Source: Costus lasius
Taxonomy: Eukaryota; Streptophyta; Magnoliopsida; Zingiberales; Costaceae
DNA: 64,000 nt
Assembly: GCA_027563935.2 (NCBI GenBank)
Contig: CM050449.1
Coordinates: 43,064,507-43,128,506 of the forward strand
Reading direction: 5' to 3'
Positions 56,781 to 64,000 of the stretch are shown in pieces. Numbering within the stretch: the first letter of the stretch is position 1; every line of letters starts with the position of its first letter. The translations under genes and the position numbers were made by a program. Under the pieces are notes generated by a model. That model was given only the letters and a program-made list of their open reading frames with translations. It had not been told where the DNA came from and did no database searches.

Positions 56781-57253
56781 CTTCAGCCTTCACAAGCGTA
56801 ACATAGTATTGAGGAACTACGCCCTGATGTCAAACGTCGATGTACGCACCTCCCAAACAATACTTTGTCACGATGTGTTAAGACCTTTAGTATTATTATT
56901 TTATTTTATTTTATTTTGGTGAATATTTTAAATATTTAGTTGAGAATTTTAGAGTTGGCACTTAGTTGAGTTGAGTTCGAGCCGAAAAGATGACTAAACC
57001 ATAAGCCGCTGTGCAACTCATTATTTATTGTTATTATTATTATTATTATTATTATTAAATTTCTATTTCCTTCATCAATAGATCACATTATGCTATGGTG
57101 TAAATATATAGCTATTGCATTTTTTTATTTCATTTTATTTCTCTTGATTAAAACTCTTTCTTTCTTCGAAAGAGTAACTTTACTCTCTTGTTACAATCCA
57201 TCGGCTGGTTTGCTGCCGAATTTCGAGTGGAAGAAGCTCCGTCGAGGGTTGTG

Positions 57254-57862
57254 ATGGCTCCAGCGCTCCATGCTACTCGGCGAGTGCGACTTTTGGGGTG
57301 GCGTCGTCAGGCTTCTCCTGGACGAACCCGGGGCGACGCTATTTCCACTGCCCAAGGAGGAAGCTGGCAAGTTCATCACTGGAAGGGATTTCACATTCGT
57401 CAAGAAAGGGGAGAACGACAGGATCCGGCGAAGTTGCAAGGGAAGGGGAGAGAGGTTGCGGCGTCGCAAAGCTTCCAAAGGAGAAGATTACGGCGCTGCT
57501 CGGTTTCTGGCGGAGGGGAGTTGAGCTGTTCGCCGGAGGAGACGGGGAAGGGAGATCTGGCAGGTTTGATCCGAGCGGAGGAGACAATTGTTTCTGTCGG
57601 CAGGCGGCGGGATTTGCCAGGAGATCACGGCATTGCCAAGCTTTCCGTAGAGGAAGCTTTAATTATTTGTCAGAGGAGACGAGAAGGTGCAGCGGAGGAA
57701 GCTCGAGCTACTTGCCGGAGCTGTAATACCATTAATTTGGATTCCTTCCTCCGCAGTGAAGAAGAGACTTCTTCAGTCGAAGCATCGAAAACTGTTTGGG
57801 ACGAAGCTGAGTCGGGTTCCCCTGCATCCGAACCCCATAAAGACATTGGTGGAAGATTCTGA
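57254..57862 (+). CDS. Open-frame island in R LTR (right copy), unknown
   Basis: 202 codons from ATG 57254 to TGA 57860-57862, GC-rich against AT-rich surroundings. Rich in Arg, Glu, Ser and Gly; no domain, signal peptide or membrane segment is apparent. The frame is free of indels relative to 30703-31311, but many differences are amino-acid changing, so constraint is doubtful. Possibly captured host exon sequence or an LTR leader. A CTCCGGCGAG-type composition, as in plant 5' exons, is the only hint at an origin. Confidence 0.3.
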   Translation: MAPALHATRRVRLLGWRRQASPGRTRGDAISTAQGGSWQVHHWKGFHIRQERGERQDPAKLQGKGREVAASQSFQRRRLRRCSVSGGGELSCSPEETGKGDLAGLIRAEETIVSVGRRRDLPGDHGIAKLSVEEALIICQRRREGAAEEARATCRSCNTINLDSFLRSEEETSSVEASKTVWDEAESGSPASEPHKDIGGRF

Positions 57863-58629
57863 TAAGGAGTAACCTGCGACCAGAACACTGTCGGTAATGG
57901 TTAAAGGTATATTGTTTGCTTCTCTATTTTTTTGTTTTTTTGCCATGACCCCTTTTACCGCAGTGGATTCATATATATATATTTTTTGCTTTCTTTATGG
58001 TGATTCGATTTTTACTTATTTGCCGTGGCTTCCAACTTTCACCATCATTCAAGGGAGAAGGAAATTCAACTTTCTTTTTGGTAATTTCCACTAAAGCAAT
58101 GGGATAGGGTCAAATTTTTTTCTCTATCAGGATAATTTACTTTCGAATCATCATTTTTTTTTCTATTTTCTAACAGCCCTTTTATTTTGCTATAACCCCT
58201 TAGCGTTCAGCCAAAGAAATAAATCAAAATCTCTATGAATTTCCTCCTTACAAGACATCAGGCAAAATCTCATCACAAATTGGTTAAAATCTGAATATAA
58301 AATCCAGAAAATTTGAGAATATTGATTCTCCTAAAAATTCAAAGGATATGCAATCCCAAAACTTTGTTTTAGGGGATATAAGATCCCAAGAAAGATCCAA
58401 GGGATGTGAAATCCCAGAAAATAATAGAGATATAAAATCCCAGGAAAGATCGAAGGGATGTGAAATCCCAGAAATATAGGGGATATGTATGATCCCAGGA
58501 AAGAACTTAGGAGAAAATCCCAAGAATGATCTTAGGAACAAAATCCCAGGAATATATTTAAGGATACAAAGATCCTTGGATAAATATTTTTCTCCAATCT
58601 CTTCTTTTTTCATCCGAGGACTTCTTTCA

Positions 58630-59425
58630 GCCTACCCTTCTCCATTTTTTTTCTATTGCCAAGACTTCACTCTTTCTTGCCGAGACTTCTTTATTCCTCT
58701 CTTCTTTAATAATTTTTTTTACTACTTCTTCTTCTACAGTGCATTCTCCTACCACTACTTCTCCTTCTTCTTTTACAACTATTTCTCTACTTCTTCTTTT
58801 TGCTTCTCTACTTCTTCTATATTGCATCTACTTCTCTACTTCTTTTACAATTTCTTCTCTTCTTCTTCTTTTCGCTACAACTTCTTCTTTCCTGCATCTA
58901 CTTCTCTACTTCTTCTACAACTTCTTCTCTTCACTACATCTTCTTTCCTGCACCTACTTCTCTACTTCTTCTACAACTTCTTCTCTTCTTCACTTCTTCC
59001 AGCCTCCTCCCTTTGCCGGGACCTTCTTCAGCCACAGTCTTCTATTGCCGAGGCTTCCTTTCTCCTTCTTTATTTTTTTACTACTTCTTCTTCTCTTTCA
59101 CTACTGCTTCTACTACCACATATCTTCTTATCACCTTTGCTTCTCCTTATTGCCGCCGAGAGATCCTCCGCTTTTTTTTGTTTCGGCTGCTCCTTCTCTC
59201 TTATTTCTTCTCTCTCTCATTTTTTGTGTTGTCGAGCCTCCTTTTTTTATCATTAATCTTCTCTTCTTGCTCCTCTCGTTGCCAAGAGACACGTCTCCTT
59301 CTTTTTGTTTTTGGTCACCGAGAGATCCTCCTCCCTATATTTTTTTATTGCCTCTTCTACTAGCCACCACCCTTCTTTTTTGTCACCGCTTGCTGCCCTC
59401 CTCCTTTTTTTGCTTTCGGCTCACC
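58630..59425 (+). repeat. Polypyrimidine tract in R LTR (right)
   Basis: CTTCTTCTA-rich counterpart of 32095-32960. The pyrimidine bias continues more weakly to about 60600. Open frames here are compositional. Confidence 0.82.
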
Positions 59426-60651
59426 AATTAGCCAAGAGCCCTCCTATTTTTGTTATGCGTGAGAGATTATTTTGCGAGAGAGAATTGTCCCTCCTTTTAA
59501 TGCCGCCACTTCTTTGTTGCCGAGAGCCTCCTTCTTGCTACTTCTTTTTATTGTCGAGAGATTTGTAGCCGCATCCTCCTCTATCTGCTTTTTTTTGCCA
59601 TGTGGTTCTTCAGCCGCCCCTCGAGAGTAGCCTCTGCCCTCTCTATTTTTACTCCTTTGCTCTTTATTGCTGCCGTCGCCACTTATTCCCCAATAACATT
59701 ATAACACTGAGGAGTTACACCCCAATATCATATGATATTGCTGTACGCCACTCCCAAACAGTGCATGATGTTGGTAGAGTGCGTTGACAAATCTTCTTGC
59801 CTCTTCTTTTAATTTTTTTTTTTGCTGAACTTCACCGATGTCCGAAGAATCGTGCCGAAGGAAGAAAACTTCCTTCGTGTCCACGTCAACGGAACAAATC
59901 GATTAATCCTTGCAGCTCCCCTTTTTGTGTGTGCACTGCCGAGACCTTCTCCTTCTCTCTTTTTTGCCAGAGTATTGTTGGACGCCAGCGATGTCTATCT
60001 TTTTTTTAATGCCAAGTCAACCTCCTTGCCAAGGTCCAATTCAGCCGCTTCTCTTTTTCTTTTCCGAGAGATCTCCAAGAGCCCTCCTCTTTTTATTTGC
60101 GTGAGCGTCGTGTGTAAGAGTTGTATCGCTTCTCCTTTTTTTTATGCGCCCTGCACTTTTTATAAGAGTCGGCTGAATACCTTTATTTCCTTGCTACTTT
60201 CTTTGTTTAGCCGCTGCCACATCTTCTCACCAAAAATCCTCCTTTTTATGACTGATTTATGTCCAGATTTATTTTTTCTTTCCTTTTTTGAGCTCGTGAG
60301 TAATCATCCAGCTTATGTTCCTAGACCTCCGATTGTGATTGATTTTATTCTAATTTTCTATTCTCTTATTTCCCTTCTTTTCTCTTCCTTTTGTGTTATC
60401 ATGCGTAATCGGATGGTCCAAATTTGGACTTCCAGTTAGACTCCCCAAATTGCATTCCTACGATTACCTCTTTTGCTTTCGTGATTAGTGGCCGTGTATC
60501 GATTTTTTTTTTTTTTTTTGCATTCCTTCTTTGCCCAGAGCTCACACGCCAACTAATTTTTTTATTATTTTTTTTTACATTTCCAATTTTTATTCCAAGG
60601 TCAAAATTAATTTTGACTTTAGTATTGTAGGTAAAAATTTATGGTTAAATA

Positions 60652-60656
60652 GAAAC
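60652..60656 (+). repeat. TSD of R (right), GAAAC
   Basis: Matches 29079-29083. After removal of R the Athila-A gag frame reads LETQLAQ, as in related elements. Confidence 0.65.
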
Positions 60657-61433
60657 CCAGTTAGCACAATAAGCATGTTTATTTGAGTTAGAAACTAAAG
60701 AAATTGATTTAGAAAATTCCCCCTCTGATTATGATTGTTTGAGATTGAGCCTTATGTGGATATTAATGCATCTCACTCTGATTTTGATAATTGTGAAATT
60801 GATTCTTTTGATAATTTATTTGTGGAAAAGTTTGAAGAAATTGAAATTGAAAAACCCTTTTTTATTGAAATTGATTCTTTTGATAAGATATTGTTTATGG
60901 TTAAATCTTATGAAGGATATGAGGGGACTAATTTAGAAAAATCTTACTCTGATTTTGTTGGTGATTTTGGAACTGATAAATTATTTGATGAAGTGCATGA
61001 AGGAATTGATTTTGGAAAGTCTCACCTTAATTTTGATGATAACTTTGAAATTGACAAATTATTTGATGATGAGCATGATGAATTTGAAAAAGATTTGAAA
61101 ATTATAAACATTGATGAATCTCACCATGATGATGTTTTGCCCATATCTAATGTTCACTCTTTTGATTTATTTGAAAAATTATGTTTTATTGAGGAGCCTA
61201 ATTTGAAACAAAAAAGTTATTTTGATGATCCAATGCTTATATCTTTTGATCAAAGTCCTATGGCAATTGAAGATTTAAATTTGATGAAAGGACTTATGAT
61301 TTTACTCTCTAATAAATTTAGGAAGATTATTGAATATCCTTTATGTGGATGTGGAATTTTTGATTTAGATTTATGCATATTTGAGAAAGCCATGTCAATT
61401 GTGATTTATTTAAATTTTGCATATTTGAACTAG
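60657..61433 (+). pseudogene. Athila-A acidic protein tail (gag-like region)
   Basis: After LETQLAQ and a stop, the frame continues briefly (FELETKEIDLENSPSDYD). Then, in a second frame from about 60735, a 232-codon stretch rich in Asp, Glu, Phe and Ile runs to TAG 61431-61433. It has loose internal repeats (EIDSFDNLF / EIDSFDKILF; NFDDNFEIDKLFDDEHDEF) and no ATG at its start. No protease, RT or integrase follows, so pol has been lost or was never present. I know no function for this acidic segment. Confidence 0.55.
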
Positions 61434-63976
61434 TGGCTAAACTTTTTGTACAGCGGTAAAGAAAAAAATTACATGCTATTTACTTTGGAACTGATTCACC
61501 TGCTTCATCATGAGATTTGATTTTTGGTCAAGCTATGGACCTAAAATTAGCGCTTCTTGGGAGGCAACCCAAGCACTCTTACTTTAGTTTAGTCTATTTT
61601 ATTTTAATTTATTATTAGAATTAATTTTTCTTCTCTTTTTGAAGGGAAAATCAAATTATGGGCAAAATACGGCACTGCCGTAATCTGTTTCACGGTGCCA
61701 TAAATTTGGCGATTTCTTACCCAACAGTTTTTCATCTTTTACGGTACTACCGAAATGCATTTTATGGTACCATATTTTTGGTCCATTTTTGAACAGAAAG
61801 TTTTATGGATTTTACGGCACTGCCGTAACATTTTTTACGGGCCGTAATTTCGTGCAATTTTTGACCCCGTGGATTCTTTGAAAAATACGGCAGTACTGTA
61901 ATATATTTCACAGTACCGTATTTTAAAGTTGCAGTCTGCTTATTTCTGTAGGTGTTTTCTGGCTGCGATTTTAAGAAACTGGGTTGGGAAAAATTTTGAT
62001 CTTTGGCACTATCACGAAGTAATCATCCTTGTCTATTATTTGGGTATTTTTTCTGAATTTTAAATTCCATGGATCATTCTGAAACACATAGCAGCTTTTC
62101 GATTCTGATTAATTTTTGCATCAGTTTTCTTTTGACTAATCTGATTAGCGTTTTTGTTGCAAGTATTTGAGATGCTTCGAGGAGTTGAAACCCTGATTTT
62201 TCACATGGAATCTGAAGAACATGTGTCGTTCTATCTCGTGGATTAGTTGATTTCATGAAAATATTTTCTAATCATTCTAGGACACATGGCAACTTTTTGA
62301 ATCTGATTAACTTTTGTGTAGTTTTTGTAGTTTTGTAATCTGATTAGCCTTCTTTCTGCTGATGCCCTAAATTCCTGACAGATTTTGATTCTTCAATTTT
62401 TATACACCTGAAAAGAATAAGTTTCATTCTACCACACGATTTTCTCTGTTTTCTTTTTAGATCATTAAATTTTATTCTTCGGTATAGCTACTTTTCATAA
62501 AAAATTTAGTTGCTGCTCTGTTTGCTTTCTACCTGTTATTGCTTCTTTTGCCTCTAGATATAGAAATCTTCAAGAGCAACTGTCTTCCACCTCTAGCCAC
62601 CACTGCATCTGCCTCTCACATCACTGTTTATAGCCGTCGACATTGGATTATACCATCAGCAGACTCTTACTTCTTCTACTGCCTCTATTTCCATTGATTT
62701 CATTTATGCAGCAGACTCTTCATTAATGACTGATTTTTTTTATCTATGCAGCGTTATGTCTGGCACCCACTGGCCGACGATCTCACCTCCAGGACTGTAG
62801 TCTCTAGCAGGCCACTAGAGATTACTCACTCTACTTTCGGCACCACCACCATCATTGCTAGCAGCTCTTTAGCTAGCCTCTGTTCCACCTCTGCTTCTTG
62901 CCTACTCGACTCTTTCCACCGGAAAAATTTTCAAAAGGCACATCTTTGGACCTAGCAGCATCTGTCCGAACACTATTTTTGGTCTGAGCCTTATGTATTT
63001 TTGGTCAGAGCTTGCTATATAGTTTTATGAGTATCGTTTGCACTCTCTTGTATTCATTATTATTTCATATGGTTGCATCTTTGATTTGCTTTAGATATAT
63101 CACTCACTGATATTTCTTCGATATGGTTATATGATGATATGATTGTTCATAGTTCACTTTCTACTGTCTTGTGGTGTGATTCTATTTTTTTTAAAAAAAG
63201 ATTTTCATTGACAAATATCTTCCTTGATGATGAATAAACCTGTATTCATGATTAGAAAGAAATCTATCATGTTAGATTTATTTCTTCAATGCATATCTAT
63301 CATTTGAAATTTGACATTGGTTGATGCATGAAGTTTTGGGTAGATATATTATTTGAGGGATAAAATCTAAAAGTGAAACTATCCTTTTGAATAAAATGAG
63401 TATATAAGTTTGATTTGAGAATTGAGATCAATTGAGAGACTCCCATACTTGGCACTATGTAAAATTGATAGTGGTACCTAAGACATGGGTTGAAGTCCAT
63501 ATGAAAGATAATGAGAGTGAAAAATGATAAGACTCCTCCTCTACTTGGCGTTGTGTAAAATTGACAGTGGTACAAAAGACAAGGGTTGAAGTCAAAATAA
63601 AAAGTATGTATCTAAGTGGGTACATTCCATCTTTGCAAAAATAATCAAATACATAAAAAAAAATTTTGTGGAAAAAGATCTTGGAAACCTAATTCTTGTA
63701 AACAAAAGCATGATAGATTTGAACTGAAATTGGCTAAAGTCTTGAGATTGAAAATTCTAATTATTATATGAGTTTCAAAGCTTTATTTGATTGAATTGTG
63801 GATCTAGAGGGTTGAGTTCTAAGGATGATATATCTATTTGAAGTTTTATAAAACAATTGATAGAATTTTTCATTAATGATTGTATTTTAGAAATTTATTG
63901 AGCATGCAAAGGTTATTCTTTTAATCAATTTTTGATTTTTGCTTGAAGACAAGCAAAGTTTGAGCCTTATGTATTT
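61434..63976 (+). other. Athila-A 3' untranslated region
   Basis: About 2.5 kb with no convincing gene. GCGCTTCTTGGGAGGCAACC at 61550-61569 is the conserved sequence found at the end of the coding region in many Athila/Tat elements. A block of ACGGCACTGCCGTAA-type repeats follows (61665-61925). From 61930 to 63940 I see only AT-rich DNA. GACAAGCAAAGTTTGAGCC (about 63949-63967) is where the polypurine tract and 3' LTR boundary are expected. Confidence 0.65.
61665..61925 (+). repeat. ACGGCACTGCCGT-type repeats near Athila-A 3' end
   Basis: Three to four units of roughly 65-75 bp, each with a near-palindrome such as ACGGCACTGCCGTAA, then a second motif such as TTTCACGGTGCCATA. The same unit structure is found in the LTRs at 13330-13690 and 22725-23080. 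Confidence 0.75.
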
Positions 63977-64000
63977 TGATGACACCAAAATATATAGTAT
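63977..64000 (+). repeat. 3' LTR of Athila-A, first 24 bases
   Basis: All 24 bases match the start of the 5' LTR at 13057, including TATATAGTAT. The solo LTR at 22467 differs there. The rest lies outside the window. Confidence 0.8.

Larger units (their letters stand above)
29084..60651 (+). mobile_element. Element R: very long LTR retroelement (Tat/Ogre- or LARD-like), interrupted by viral DNA
   Basis: A long direct repeat begins TGTGGGGTTATTTT at 29084 and at 55589. The second copy runs to about 60651, where GAAAC (60652-60656) repeats the bases before 29084 (29079-29083), and the Athila-A gag frame resumes. Each LTR would be about 5.06 kb. The left LTR is cut at 32960 by the badnavirus array, and only about 1.05 kb of internal DNA (54534-55588) remains. 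No gag or pol of R is seen. Placement among Ogre/Tat or LARD-like elements is inference from LTR size and lack of coding; LTR ends read TG...TA. Confidence 0.72.
55589..60651 (+). repeat. 3' LTR of R (complete)
   Basis: Starts TGTGGGGTTATTTT and ends at about 60651, before the GAAAC TSD, giving about 5063 bp. The first 3.84 kb match the left LTR. The last 1.2 kb (59426-60651) have no partner because the left copy is truncated. It contains the ~40-bp array (55860-56780), the open-frame island, the degenerate repeats and the polypyrimidine tract. Confidence 0.75.
13057..64000 (+). mobile_element. Athila-A, Athila/Tat-clade gypsy element, split by nested insertions; continues past window
   Basis: The 5' LTR starts TGATGACACCAAAATATATA at 13057, and an identical 24-base start recurs at 63977, the last bases of the window. 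Between them, its own DNA is 15007-15872, 29038-29083 and 60657-63976; the rest is Chromo-1 and element R with their TSDs. The gag reading frame can be followed across both insertion sites, which confirms the pieces belong together. No protease, RT or integrase of its own is present, so it looks like a non-autonomous or internally deleted derivative of about 8 kb. Confidence 0.8.

Noticed and set aside
62746..62955. Ser/Thr-rich 69-codon frame near the right end
   Set aside because: No partner copy, no motif, and it lies in AT-rich untranslated DNA of Athila-A; no support as a gene.

Overview
This window is repeat-dense plant nuclear DNA. I recognise no host gene, tRNA or rRNA. Every large block is an LTR retrotransposon, a fragment of one, or an integrated plant pararetrovirus, stacked by nested insertion. 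Plant-type Ty1/copia and Ty3/gypsy elements with Met-tRNA primer sites, together with an endogenous badnavirus, point to an angiosperm. The species cannot be named from the sequence alone. Element names used here (Copia-1, Athila-A, Chromo-1, R) are my own labels.

Layout. (1) 1-3441 is the 3' part of a decayed copia element (Copia-1). (2) 3448-12617 is a structurally complete copia element of the same family (Copia-2: 1715-bp LTRs, TSD TTCCT) inserted six bases beyond the end of Copia-1. (3) 12623-13056 is a minus-strand Athila/Tat-type integrase remnant (Athila-B). (4) From 13057 to beyond the window end lies Athila-A, a gypsy element whose 5' LTR is at 13057-15006 and whose 3' LTR begins at 63977. 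Its own internal DNA survives only as 15007-15872, 29038-29083 and 60657-63976, and it carries no pol. (5) Inside its gag region sits Chromo-1 (15873-29032, minus strand, TSD GCTTG), a decayed chromovirus-like gypsy element. Chromo-1 in turn carries a truncated copia copy (17700-21207) and an Athila-family solo LTR (22467-24406, TSD GGCCT). (6) Also in the Athila-A gag region sits element R (29084-60651, TSD GAAAC), which has very long LTRs of about 5.06 kb and almost no internal region. (7) Inside R is an endogenous badnavirus array (32961-54533).

The most notable object is the badnavirus array. It is two copies of a 10,922-bp unit. Each unit is itself a rearranged, longer-than-genome viral segment joined by the same 181-bp scrambled junction. 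Genus assignment rests on three features: the order ORF1-ORF2-ORF3 with an ATGA overlap, a CXCX2CX4HX4C finger, and the badnavirus-type CX2CX11CX2CX4CX2C cysteine array. Movement-protein, capsid, protease, reverse transcriptase and RNase H regions lie in one polyprotein. The left unit carries several nonsense codons. The right unit has long uninterrupted frames, but every ORF3 copy is truncated at one end or broken by a stop.

Other unusual structure includes a 95-bp tandem repeat whose units carry a hairpin with a compensatory stem change (54534-55066), a GC-rich 200-codon open frame inside the R LTR, and near-palindromic ACGGCACTGCCGT repeats present both in the Athila-family LTRs and just upstream of the 3' LTR. 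Boundaries were read by eye from repeated ends and target-site duplications. Alignments and database searches were not possible.
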